Shown here: positions 45,026 through 57,110 of the stretch, in pieces
Layout: the number at the start of each line of letters is the position of its first letter
Position numbering within the stretch: the stretch's first letter is position 1
Source of the DNA: Mesodorylaimus sp. YZB2_4
Taxonomy: Eukaryota; Nematoda; Enoplea; Dorylaimida; Dorylaimidae
DNA: 64,000 nucleotides
Direction of reading: 5' to 3'
Assembly (NCBI GenBank): GCA_030248295.1
Contig: JASANH010000554.1
Coordinates: 186,001-250,000 of the forward strand
Notes under the pieces: model-generated
What the model was told of the DNA's origin: nothing
What the model saw: only the letters and a program-made list of their open reading frames with translations
The model's database searches: none
Position numbers and translations under genes: made by a program

Positions 45026-47133
45026 TTTTTTGGTATTTTGAATGACTGCAAAAATTGTAATGGATCTGTGTCTGTTGGTTCGTAAAAACACCTTATCCCC
45101 CGAGTTTGCTTTACCAGTGCTGCCTAGGTTTCTTCCGCAGTAGTCTCTATTTTCCAGGCAAAAGTATCAATACTCACGCAAGTACTTATCAAAGCATGCT
45201 GTAGCAAGTGGCTACAATGTGTAGCTTGATAGCATCGCAGGAATAGTTCAGCAGTTTCAAACTAACCCTGAGATGGCATTACATCCCCCCCCCCCCCCCA
45301 CTCCGTACCGTCCCCGCTAGTCTCCATGCTCGACATTCTCAAATAGTCGATAACGAACCTTGCTTGATGTAGAATCCTGGGAATGTCCATCCAGTGCTCC
45401 TTTAGCATGAGAAAAGTTTTTGACCGATAACCTACTCGGATAACCTACTCGGATGTTTTAAATTAGGAGAGCATCGACTATAAACGAATTATATATTGAA
45501 CAGGCCAAGATTGGTGTTTGCCTGATGAACTCTATGTGCCTGCTTTATTTTCCCACATCGACGCCTGTAAGGCAGAATTATTCGTTTTATATGTGCCCCT
45601 ATGAAAAAGAAAGTTACGAATTGAAAGCTTGGCATTTCCTATTCCCAAAGGCAAAAATTTTGCGGATGCTTGGACCAAATATTCTAAAATGGCTCGCATT
45701 TGAATCATTCATAAATGTGCCAAGAATCTGGCCATTTCCTTTCCCTTTGGGTTTATGCATTAGACTTAAAGTGGAGAAAATGTTCTTTTTTAGTTTGAGA
45801 TAGGTTTGCCCTTTCTGCGAGTCCTTTGTCAGCCAGTTCATGACGGGGTGTCTCTCTGAGGGGGTGGTCTTTGGGTTACAAAAAGCGAAAGCTACTTTTT
45901 GCACTTGTTGCTAACTTGGGCAAGTGTCTTTTGGTTTCAGCGAAGGGCGAGAAAAATTTTTTAAATATCTTATGCCTCAAAATTTATGTCTTCGAATCGC
46001 TCTATTCAAGACTTCAAAATTCAAATTCAAACTTGCAGAATGCAAAAAATATGCAGAAGGAAAGTCTAGATACTGAAAAAACTTTAAGAATAAAAATTGA
46101 ACTCCGATAATATAAAGTATAAAATTTTATCACTTACCGTAGTTTTCCCTACTGTTTCAACAGGTTTCATAAAGATTTTGTGAGACTCTGCTTTGCTGCT
46201 GTGTGAAGGCATCATACAGGTCGAACTAAAAAATGCCAGGTATGTTTTTCTCCCCTTTCTGAATCAGGTTTCTCGCGCTAACCGAGCCACCTCTCTGAAA
46301 ACTTTACATGCTGTTAGGACAAACTTTTTTTTAATTTTTAGTCACGTTCAGATTCCCCTCAAGAACGCCAGTGTATCCTTTTTTGATCAGGCTAGTTCAC
46401 ATCTCAAACAAGAAATCAAAAAGTGAACAAGGATTGGTTATCTCGTGCCAGGCGCAGCGGGCTTCTTAGTCCGCGATTTTTAGTATGGCATCAAAGGCCT
46501 GGGAAGGGTACAGGCACATTGCATTGAATACCAACGCAGTAGATATCTGTAGATTGAGTGACAGGGGTGTCTTAGCTTTCTTGAGGTTTCATTTTAGGTT
46601 TCATGGCCTTAAGAATTTTGAGGAATATTTGGTTGGATTTGAGGGGTTTCAAATTAGACGAGTGCTCGTTGAAACCCTTTTTCTCCCTGCGCACTTGCCC
46701 AGCCCTTCCTTCCTCATCTACCGTAATTGGAATAACCTAAAAAACCTGTAAAAATGTGTATCATCACGCGGATTCATAAATAATAGATGGCTGCTTCTGT
46801 TGACTGGCATTTTACCCTGCGATGGCGCGGGATGTAAGAAGCTCATGCAGGACGAACGGGAAAATGCCAGTTAGAGAATATGATATCACTGATTTGCTTG
46901 CACTAGAGGCAATGAACCAGTCTAGTCCTGTCTTTAATTCGCGAACAAGGTTCAAATAAAATTACATCGAGAGAAAGAATGGGAATATAAAAAACATGAG
47001 TTTAAATTGCCGTAGCTGCTATTAGTTATTGGTTTATAGAGAACGGGCCGCTGGACAAGACTTTGTTAGTACATAGATAATTTTAGAGAATCCATTTAAG
47101 ACCATTTCAAAACTTCGAAAAATATTAGTAAAA
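45026..47133. other. Intergenic, no gene seen
   Basis: A poly-C run of about 14 lies at about 45287-45300. At about 46800-46870 there is a small inverted repeat (tgactggcattttaccc / gggaaaatgccagtta). The open frames (for example 45525-45803 and 46485-46751) have no recognisable similarity. Confidence 0.4.
46800..46900 (+). repeat. Dispersed repeat with small hairpin, copy 1
   Basis: atgcaggacgaacgggaaaa tgccagttagagaatatgat atcactga matches atgcaggtcaaatggggaaa tgccggctagagaacatgat atcacgga at 48651-48698. The two direct copies bracket the AKH gene. Confidence 0.6.
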
Positions 47134-47731
47134 ATGAACCACTGTGTGATGGCCGTTTTCGTCTGCTGTCTCCTGCTAATCTGGACAACGTCGAGCACGC
47201 ATGGCCAACTGACATTTTCAAGTAATTGGGGCAAGCGAAGTCAAAGTGATAAGGCCAGCGACAACATGGAGGTTTGCGACCATGCCTACGCCACAGCGTT
47301 GTTGAAATTGCAAACTGTTATGATGGTAAGCCATGCTTTTGCTGGAAATTTCAAGGGCAGATCATAAATCGAGAATTTTTCCCCATAAATATCAACTTCT
47401 AATCTCACTTCGCTACGCTTTTCAAGGCGCCATTTTTTTGAAAACTAACTTACGCAAAGTTACCCCCCTCCCTCGTTACCTATGATCGTGGAGGTTGCAG
47501 TATATTGGGGACGTAAATTCTCACTTGCTACCCTGGGGCTAAAGGATTTCCAAGGGGCCCAAGCCTGGGGGGGGGGGGATAAAGTTAGGATTTGCGGTCT
47601 ATTGTAATTTTGACTGATAAGCCTTTGTAATAACTTTTTAGGACACGTATTCAACCTATCGTCAGTGTCAGCGTAGTGCGCGCGAAGGATTCAATGACCC
47701 GATTTCAGCAACCGATGATCTTAATGCTTGA
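47134..47731 (+). CDS. AKH: Adipokinetic hormone (AKH/RPCH-type) precursor
   Basis: Exon 1 is 47134-47325 and exon 2 is 47642-47731, phase 0; 93 residues. The layout is that of an AKH preprohormone. A signal peptide (VMAVFVCCLLLIWTTSSTHG) is followed directly by QLTFSSNW, then G-K-R, the amidation and dibasic cleavage signal. The predicted hormone is pQLTFSSNW-amide, an octapeptide with the family pattern pQ-[LVI]-[NT]-F-[ST]-x-x-W. A downstream associated peptide of about 60 residues with two cysteines follows, as in arthropod precursors. AKH peptides are released from neurosecretory cells and mobilise stored lipid and carbohydrate through a GnRH-type GPCR. The exact peptide sequence may be new or taxon-specific; I cannot search. 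Confidence 0.93.
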
Positions 47732-49094
47732 AAGTCCGCGCGCTACGTGACGATCACAAAATATCGATGGGTCACAACTGCGATCTCGTAATAAAAGGAG
47801 ACATTGATACCGCAGTGACGTCATATTCCCATGTGTGCGATAAAATTGGGGATTTAGGGATTATAAATGTAGTATCGTCGGGTTGAACCTTGCTGCAATC
47901 CTAGCGCGACAAGCATTAGTTAAAGGGTTTATTCGTCCTGAAAAATATCCCCTCACACGCCATCGCCGTCCTCATATCACCCTGAAACACAACCTTACCA
48001 GGTTTCAGCCAATGCACTATGCGTAATCAATAAAGTCTAATCGTAAGCCGTGTGTTAGCGAACGTCACGTTATCACAATTATATAAGAAACCGCGGTCAA
48101 CTTTGCAATTTTCAAACAATTGGATTATGGCTAGGTCCTGAGAACCATGCGATACTGTATCATCAGGTGTTGAAGCCTAGTGAGCTTCATACTAATTAGG
48201 AAACGTGAAACCTCATACTAATAAGGTATCAGCAAAAATCATGCACAATTATGCACAAATCAAAAAAGCTCTGTGCATAATTGTGTTTTCGAACTGAGCC
48301 TTGAGTTGGAATTGTGATTTTTACCCTGCTTCTACAGTACATGATTCCTGAATTGCAATCTGGCAACCTATAGTATGAGTAGTTATTGTGCCGTTTCTTC
48401 TGTCTGAAAACTAGGCTGTTCAATGCTGCAAAGAGGCAGCCAAGATGATCACAAACGCAAGGGTCACGAAGACATTTGGTTGTTCACTCGGTGCCTGTTC
48501 GAGGCTCTCGTGATCTATCCGCATTCAAGTAGTACGTGTACATGGAAGCAAAAGAGCAGCCATATTTGTGCTTCGACTAGAAAAATGCCTCTATGGGTCA
48601 AAATAAAATTCACAACTGCCCATCCAGCGTCCAGCGTTTTCCTCAGTTGCCCATGCAGGTCAAATGGGGAAATGCCGGCTAGAGAACATGATATCACGGA
48701 CTTTTACTTACACTGGCAAATTAACAGTGTCATCATACGTGATAGCATCGAGCTTCAAAATCAGCTTCCTCACACAGCCGGATTAATTTACATATAGTAT
48801 GTATAATAGGGCATCAGTAGCACGTCCTGTTGTATTAAAATCTAGTGACTAACCAAATCATCATCTAAGGGATCAACGCTGACATTGGACCAGATCGACA
48901 GGCAAGCTGTGTGCTGTTTCTTTGCGACACCCTGTACAGCGAGTTCTTCAGTATCAGGGCCCCATCCTGACTAGTGACTGCTCACAAGTGACGGTCATCA
49001 GTGAATGTGAGTCACTAATTTAGTATACAATACCAGTTTCGTGGTGTACATTAATATTGTACTGTATATCTATGATTTGTAAGCTACTGTAACA
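47732..49094. other. Intergenic, no gene seen
   Basis: Contains the second copy of the small repeat (48651-48698). The open frame 48423-48797 (+) overlaps that repeat and is not supported as a gene. Confidence 0.4.
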
Positions 49095-52000
49095 TTATTT
49101 ACAAAAGGAGCGACCAAGCCACCGAAATAAATTAATCATTTCGAACGTGCTCAAGACTGATGCGCCTAAGAATAATCCGACGACACTGGCCGCATCCGAC
49201 AGCATTTCCAGAATCTAAAAATATGAACAAGTTTGAAAACACGCATTTTGTAAATCCTCTTTTTTTCCGCCCGGGTAAAATTGTTACTGCTATGTAAATT
49301 ACGAACATTTGCACCACAAGATACAGTTTGAACACAAATGTGTATTTTTACAATATTTCCCCATCCTGAATGCTTATTTTTGGGCCTACTTGCTAGAATG
49401 GGGGCATAAGATAGCAACACTTACCGTAGACGGACCTGCTTCAAGTCCTATTAGTTCTTGACTTATACCTAGCACCCTTGGCGTGTGATTCTTACCGGAT
49501 ATGCTGGTCTTTCAACAAGTTGAACGATTGTTATATCTTCATAATAGACATCAATTTTGGCAAAGTTATTGCTGCACGAATAAAAGATCGTTATAACGCA
49601 AACCAATGCAAAAGTTAATAACCCTACCTTTTATTACCGAGTGAGGAATCTTCGAATGTTTTCAAATATGTATCCTGAATCGCTTTGGTTTGTTAAAATT
49701 AATCAAATAGCAGTTTAGATTATCATTCACTCACCAGAAACTGCGGCCACTTGGTCAACGTTACTGCGGTTTCATAAAGGTGATTCCTAAAATGATAGAG
49801 CAGCAGGTGATGCAATATTTATAACCACAGTGTTGCTGAACTGTACTCCGATCTACAATAATGTCAGGCCTTTAATAATCTAAGAAATTTCAATCAAAAT
49901 TATTATTGCAAACTCGAAAATTTGACCCATAAACATCGACAGTTTGATCGCTTACTCGCAAGCAGACGGGCATCTGCAATACGTTTCTGGATTATGGCTA
50001 GCGATACCATAAAACTCGTTAACGCAATTACCTACAAACAATGCCAACAAAATTTGTCGAAAACTGTGCATTTATGAATTGTGAATACGAATCAAACACT
50101 TACGTTTCAATAAGTTGCAAGATCTGGCCTGCGAGTTGGATGGCATCGGAATACGAGGATCGCCACATCCGCACGTATTAATCAAATACTCTTGATAGCA
50201 GCTTCGGAGGCAGCCCTAAAAAGTTTTTAGGATATTCTGGGAATAACGATTGTTTGTATTTTGATCTCACTTCTGACGAATAAGAGCCATTGTAGACAAA
50301 CGTGGACACGTCGCTTTTCTGATTGGCGCAGTCGTGACTTTCTTTCAAAGCTTTTGTGCGAATCTAACAGCAAACGTCAGATCGCATACATGAATGTGAA
50401 GATTAGGCTCACCTCACGGCCACAGAAAACATGAAAATCATACCGGTTCAGAAATTTCGGCCTAATGTAGCTGTGTTAATGGGCTAGATTTAACCCAATC
50501 AAGTTCAGTCACAATGGAACTTTACATACATAACTATCACATACGAGTATTGTGTGGTCCACCCTATACTTGTCAGCGTAGCGTTATGTACTGTATATGA
50601 ATGTGCTGACAAGAGCTTATACAGAGCGCCTGATCACTTCCCGAAAATATGCGAGGGATCAAGCTTGGGAGAAGAGGAATGATTGCTGATTTCTGCTAAT
50701 AAGGTTATGTTCAGAATCATGATTTTGACTGCTCATATCTGCTCCTTGTGAATGACTCTACATACTGTATTTCCTCCCTCTGTCAGTGTACAGTACTCAT
50801 TCCACTAGTCCAGCCACTGTTGCCCCTCACGTACTGAGGTCAGATTTTAACTGCCCTCAGCCGCCCTTCTTACAGGGCATTTGAATATGTGTCATACTGT
50901 ACCTGTCTCAGGGATATAGATCCCTGATGCGCAGAGGGAGTATTGAATCCAAAATTATCTGGAAATATTTGCTCATTTTGTTCGTGCACAACCACGCGAA
51001 CCCCTGCCGACTGCACGTGGTCTAAATAGAGACTGTCGCCAACCCAGTATGTTACTGACAAACCTTTGAAAAACCTGTTTATAGCATACAGTTTTGTTTT
51101 AATACCTCGATATTTACCATGCGGGGCGCCAGCTTGCACTGACGTCATAAAGGGACCGTTATGATTGAAAGTGTAGCAGTTTCCATAATTTGGATCCAAT
51201 TTCAATGCAAAATTTCTGAAATACATGTAAGTCAGACCTTTTCATCAGATTGTGTCTGTAGCCTGCAACCAGGATGAAACGGAATTCCGCACTGCCTTTC
51301 CGGGAAAGAGAGTTGTGATATATAGTGTTTTGTGAGAGTGTGTGTGTGTGTGATATGCACACTTCTCAGAAAAATAGTAGGAGAGAAAAAGCACTAAGCC
51401 TCACTTGTAAGAGCACGGTATTCCATCATAAATACATCGTCGAAATAACTCTGCCGCTGTGTAACCAGCTGATTCGAGCACGTCCGCTGGCAGCGAAGCC
51501 ATCAAATATGGCAGCATGTCCTCGGCCGTGATACCGACTGCTAATTGACCACTTTCGACCTGCGCATAAAAAAATGGTGAGAGGGGCAAAAATTTTAGAC
51601 TGACCCGAAATATACCATTTGTAGTTGTTTCAGTATTTCCTCAAATGGTACCTCGGAAGAAGAATTTCCCAATTCATCCGCCAAGTCAGATGTGAAGTTT
51701 TTTTTAGCAGGCGAGTTGACGTTGGATTGGGGAGGTACAGGGGACGCAAAGACAGGATTTCCAGTCGCGTTTGGTTGTAGACTGGTCGTATTTGGCGGGC
51801 TTGCACTTTGTTGAGAAGGATATATATATTCTGTTGCAGTTGATGCTTGCTTCAGTTGCACTGGCTTCTGAACTGATCCTGCAGCTTCATCACTTATCGC
51901 GTCTGCGCTATTCTGGTCCGCGCCTGAGAAAGCGACTGCGGACTGACTGCCGCTTCTTGAATTTGTGCCTTGGTTTTCATCTTGTGGCGAGCTCCTTGAT

Positions 52001-55000
52001 GACTCTCCATTACTGCCTTCTGCCACCTTATCGCCGCCTATCGTGCTATTTCCGCTCGCCTCGTCGCCTTCTGGAACGTTGCGATCAGCTGGGGTTAAAA
52101 TACTAAAAGGAATATTTTTGGAAAGCGATCGCATCTGAAGTGGCCCTGCGCTTGTCATTGAGTTATTGGTATCTGAAGTTGGTTTGGGAAATCTCGAAAT
52201 TTGGTTGTTGGCTGCATCGTCCATGCTCCCACTGGGGTTATTTGTTGTTAGCTTAAAGTATCTGCGGTCGAACTGTGATTCAGTGTCGTATGGAGGCGCA
52301 GGCAGACGCGCAGGCTGGCCGAAGCCTGGGGGCAATGTGTGCTTGAACCTGTTTATGAGGGTATTGGTGATCTTTGTGGTGACTACCTGCACTGTTGTAG
52401 CCGATGGTAATGCTGATCCTTGCTCGATATCGATCTCCATGGCTGATGGATTTGAGGATTGACCGTCAAGGGAAGTGTCTGAAGATTGCGAATTTTCTGC
52501 TGGAGTAGATGCTTCTGTGGTTTGCACAGTTATGGAAAGATTTTCTGGTTCAAAACTTAGCATGCCTTTGTTATTATTAGCTGAGCTATCAGAAGAGACT
52601 GCAAGACTGGTTCTTGTGGATGACGTTGATGTCCCCTTGTCGTCTATTGGAGTCACATTGCTTGATGTTGTCGCTGCAAACGGTTCTGGAAATAAATCAG
52701 CCGAGTCAACCAGTACTGCGGACTGCCACGTTTTGTTCGCCGCAAGTGCCGCGTCTTCTGGAATTTCTAAAGCGATAGGTTGAACGGAAGTCAATGGTGA
52801 ACTAGTATCGACCGGCCCTCCTGGAATTTCAAAGCTGACTTCGCCTCCCTGCCTGATATTGTCTGTAGCCCATGTGGCATGGCCGCTGCTTAACTCGGCA
52901 GTGGAAAAAGGCATGCTCTTATCGGAAAGACCTATTGTGTAAGGTCCATCCATGCGAGTTGAACCAGTCTCCAGGAATAAATTATTAAAAGGAAAGGATC
53001 TGGTTGAAACTTGTTCAGAGTCCTCAGTATTTTCCTTAGTCCTTGGTTCATTGGCCTTGAAGGAAATTGGCGCATTGTTTCTGGAATTCGTGATTAGGTC
53101 CGAGCTCATTAAGTGGGTAGTCATACGCGCGTCAGTTGCGCTCTGGTCACTGAGGACTAAAGCTGATGGGGCTTGGCTCGTCACTGACTTTGGGACTTGC
53201 GAAGAAATAAGAATCAATGGTGTTGCTCTAGCCTGTTCGAGCGATGACAAAGAAATTGTCGGAGTGAAAAGCTTAAAGGGTAGACTGGTTGAGACAAAGC
53301 TGGGACCAGTGTGCGAACCTGTCGAAGAAAGAATCGAGTCCCGAAAAGTTTCTTTAGTTGTAGCGCCTTGAATAGGCGCTGTCTCATCTAATGTACTAGA
53401 AGACAGGAGAAAAAGAGTTGTTGGACGGAGAGTCAGGTTTGGCCATGTTGTAGGTGGGGGCTGCGCAGCGAGCGATGTAGCAAGGGGTGCATTGGCAGAC
53501 ATGTCCGCGTCAGTCGGGATTGGAGGCGATGCTGTATCAAGTAACGTAGATGCTGGCCAGATGGCCAGCTCTGACGTTGCGCCTTCAACTTGGCTAGAGC
53601 TGAACGAAGGTGGGACAGATGACTGATACACAGCTTTGCTAATAGGATCAGATTGGACAGAGCTGTTTAACGATTCAGCTAGAGAGAATAGGATGGACGT
53701 TGCAGAGCCAACGTCCAGTGTCGACGGGACGACGAAAGGTGAAGTAGGAGTGGTTATATCTCTGTCCATGGGGGACGTTGTTTGGGGAACCATATTCAGT
53801 GCGTCCGTTTTGGTGGGTAATGCAGTGATGACATTTTGGGTAGTCACAGCCAGATTACTGTTCACATTTGTGATGCCAGTCTCACTGATCCCTATAACAC
53901 CCGCAACTGTGGTAGATGCTGGGTAGTTTTTTGCAGCCGCGGTAGTTGCGGGGATCGGGGCAGGAATGGAAATCGAAGTCTGCGGTAGAGCCCGCGCAGC
54001 TGAAATGACAAGGTTAGTGGCAGACTCCACGCTATTAGTTGACGATGCGGCGGCATTTGGCAGAAGTGGTGTAATCGTATCAACGGGGCTGATTGAAACA
54101 AATGCCAGAGTGGATAATAGAGTAGGAGCGGTTGAAACACCTGCCAGTAGCGTTGGAGTTTGGATGGAAAACGTGCTTGGCCGAGGAGTGCTTGTGATTG
54201 CGGTTAGAACAGAGGTTTGAGCCAGCCCGTTTGCTGATGTAGTGAAACCATGCAAAGTACTAAAGCCACCTGTGGATTGCGTGGAGGTACTTATTAGCTG
54301 AGGCTCTATCGTCAAATACTCTGGGGCTCGAATCGAAGTAGCAACTGAAGTCAAGACTGTCGAGACGGGTGTTTGGATCGATGGAGTGGCTGCTCCCAGT
54401 GTGGGGGCATTTGACGTCCAAATAGAAGTGGCGCTGGGGCTTGCAGAGCTTCCTGTGGTAAAATGTTGAGTAGAGGGACTGGCTGACTCAGATATAAAGG
54501 TAGTAAGCAACTCGGAAAGTAGCGTGCTGCTCGATAAGGAAGATGCAGTTGACATAGTTGGGATCAAGGGCGCAGACTTGGCTAGGGGTGGAGTTGTTCG
54601 ACTGAAAGTCGCTGTCACTGCTGTCGCAGTGACAGGGATTCCAGAAGTAAAAGGTGTCGACGGCGGACTGGTAGAAGTTGACGATTCATTTGATGAGCTG
54701 GTGCTCGTACTAATAGGGCCGCCGCTGGTACTGGTGGTACTGGACACGCTGGCACTGGCCGTACTGACGCTGCTGGCACTGGTGGTACTGGCGCCACTTG
54801 CACTTGTCGATGTGCTGGTCAAAACTGTGGACGTGCCAGGAGTTGAACTCGCTGAGCTGGTCGGCTCTGTACCCATTGACGTGGTGCTGCTTGATGAGAT
54901 GCTGGAACTCGGTGTTGTGCTAATCTGGTTTATGGTTACACTTGGAAGCGTAGCGGTGTTGGTGGAGCTAGTAAATAGAACAGCTGCTGTGGTGCAACGA

Positions 55001-57110
55001 ATCCTGTTAGTCACATTTCATACCTTAGAGTGACCATAGACAAAGAGTTTAGGGCGGATGTTGAGCTGACGGTCAACTGATTGGTCGTTGGCGTCGAAGC
55101 TGGTGATGATGGGGCTGTGAACGACGCGCTGCTACTGCTAGGCACAGCGCTTGGCGTGGAAGTGCTTGCTGTCGACGAGGGAGTGGTGGAGGTCGAGGAA
55201 ATCGTACTTGTTGATGTTGTGATACTTTTCACAGACGAGCTGCTAGAAACCATGGAGCTGCTGTGGGCAGGTGTTGACGCACTACTGGCCATTCCCGTGG
55301 CTTCGGACGTGCTCGAAACTGAACTTCCGCTAGTACTTGCGCTTGAATGACCAATGACGGAAGTGGTAAACTGAACGGGCCCCGTAGTGAAAAGAGAGCT
55401 GGTATCTGTAGGGTGTGCGAAAGTGATGCTGGATGAAAGACTTGACAAAGACGGTGAACTGCTGGTCATTGGAAACGCTGCTATCACTGAAGTTAATGCT
55501 TGTATGGAGGAAGTGTAGAGAGAGCTGGCGGAGGCCAAAGATTCAATCAGTTTAACGCTCGAGCTTGTGTAAATGTTAATACTGCTGCTGGTGCTGGTGC
55601 TGGTGTTAGTACTGATAGAGGCGCTGCTCATACCGGTGGTACTGGCGACACTGGCACTGGTGCTGGCGACACTGGCACTGGTGCTGGCGACACTGGCACT
55701 GGTGCTGGCGACACTGGCACTGGTGCTGGCGACACTGGCACTGGTGCTGGCGACACTGGCACTGGTGCTGGCGACACTGGCACTGATGCTGGCGACACTG
55801 GCACTGGTGCTGGCGACACTGGCAATGGTGGTGCTGGCGACACTGGCAATGGTGGTGCTGGCGACACTGGCAATGTTGCTGGCGCCGCTGGTACTGGCGA
55901 CGCTGGCACTGGTACTGGCGCCACTGGCAATGGCGGTATTGGAAATGGCGCCGCTGCTGGTGCTGGTACCAGTGGTCGTGGTGCTGCTTAAACTGAAAGA
56001 GGTCGTCGGCGAACTTGTAGTTGTGCTCGTCGAACTCGTAGTTGTGCTCGTAGTGAGCTCAACCGGATAAACTAAAACAAATCAGGGGGATTTTTTGTCG
56101 TTGAAAGATGCCCTTCTTCCTCAGATCACTTACATTCGCAAAGTATCGACACCTCTGAATTGCCACCAGCAGTGTCAAAATCCAAGATTGGCGCCTTCTT
56201 GACTTCCGCGTAAATGGGGCCACCTTTTTTCCAGTTTGGTAAATTCCAAATGTTGCAAAAGCTGCACAACGAGGTGATATTCGTAATAGGGCCTCCATCG
56301 GCACTGCGTACGGTTGGAGTGTCGTACCAGTAGTAGGTACCAGTCGAGTCTCCAAATAATCCAATGAAAGGCCACCAATTGTTGCCATATATCCCCGCCT
56401 CGATTAATGCAGCAATCAGTGTATTATTGTCGACCCGAGCAAGTCGACTGGTCATGTTCGCTGGGGCATGTTGCGCGCAGCATGTGAAGCCGCATGACCA
56501 CGATGTTTTTGACCCATATAGCCAAACGTATCTATGAGGAAACAGTGTGGAGTTGAGTTCTACCCAATTCGTATAACCGCACGAGCAGCCGGCGGCTGGA
56601 GTGGGAGCGGCGCGTCTAAATCTCGGTTGGCTAGGCTGGGTTGCTTGCGGTGGCTTTGCGGTGGAACTGTTGCTGGCTTGACTGGCACTGTTATTTTTGA
56701 GGTCGCTCCCACTGATGACCGCTTTGTATGCAGTCATAAGTTTCTTCAGCTCAGGTAACTTGTTTAAGGCTGACCGCTTGTATGGATTCAGGTTGCAGAA
56801 GGTGACTGCCGGAAACGGCCCCCGATTCTGGTTTAGCTAAAGTAAAAGCACAGGATAGTTCTTCCGACTGTGACGCACAGTACCTGGCTCATACCGATAT
56901 TCTGATATCCGTCTCGAATTTCGTGTATTTCAAAACCAAAGCGGTCACCCAAGCTGTAAGACTGGCGACACACAATACGGTCAAGACCCACCAGATTAAT
57001 CTCGATCGCTGAGATTTAGCTTTCAGGGCAAGATTGACGGACACAATGGAGGAGAGGGGCGGTTGAATCTCGAACGATTCGTCGATGCCACTGTCGAATG
57101 CACCCATCAC
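49095..57110 (-). CDS. DEG/ENaC-family sodium channel with C-type-lectin-like and giant mucin-like extracellular inserts
   Basis: Thirteen exons on the minus strand: 57110-56895, 56836-56134, 56071-55024, 54967-51616, 51559-51405, 51215-50903, 50363-50271, 50215-50104, 50031-49956, 49786-49735, 49674-49628, 49571-49496 and 49214-49095. All phases close and the coding length is 6,363 bp (2,120 residues). Residues 38-61 are TM1. [13 protein letters not shown] at 80-92 is the ENaC signature. A furin-type RFRR at about 144-147 precedes a C-type-lectin fold (about 156-307: [28 protein letters not shown]). About 1,430 Ser/Thr/Ala/Pro-rich residues follow. Then come the channel core ([33 protein letters not shown], the Cys-rich [20 protein letters not shown] and CRCPSACE) and TM2 with the selectivity-filter G-A-S (GLFLGASVL). 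Proton-, peptide- or force-gated cation conduction is expected from the family. Confidence 0.92.
55646..55870. repeat. 21-bp coding tandem repeat in the mucin-like exon
   Basis: The unit ctggcactggtgctggcgac-a is repeated about eight times with near identity, then twice as 24-bp variants. On the minus (coding) strand it encodes the heptad VASTSAS. It lies in exon 3 of the DEG/ENaC gene, so length changes by whole units keep the frame. Confidence 0.9.

Noticed and set aside
49420..49445. Extra micro-exon (DLKQ) between the last two DEG/ENaC exons
   Set aside because: Direct splicing gives [13 protein letters not shown], which has exactly the family spacing. The micro-exon would lengthen a conserved segment.
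55003..55025. Frameshift between the two mucin exons
   Set aside because: A 56-bp GT-AG intron (55023-54968) with a good branch-like ctaac restores the frame exactly, so no error needs to be assumed.
51771..55033. Plus-strand frames across the second mucin exon
   Set aside because: They are antisense to a 3.35-kb coding exon with no splice structure or family similarity of their own.
55500..56070. Long plus-strand open frames opposite the mucin exon (Gly/Thr-rich and Leu/Ala-rich)
   Set aside because: They are shadows of the 21-bp repeat, which is open in several frames. The minus-strand frame is spliced into a complete channel gene.
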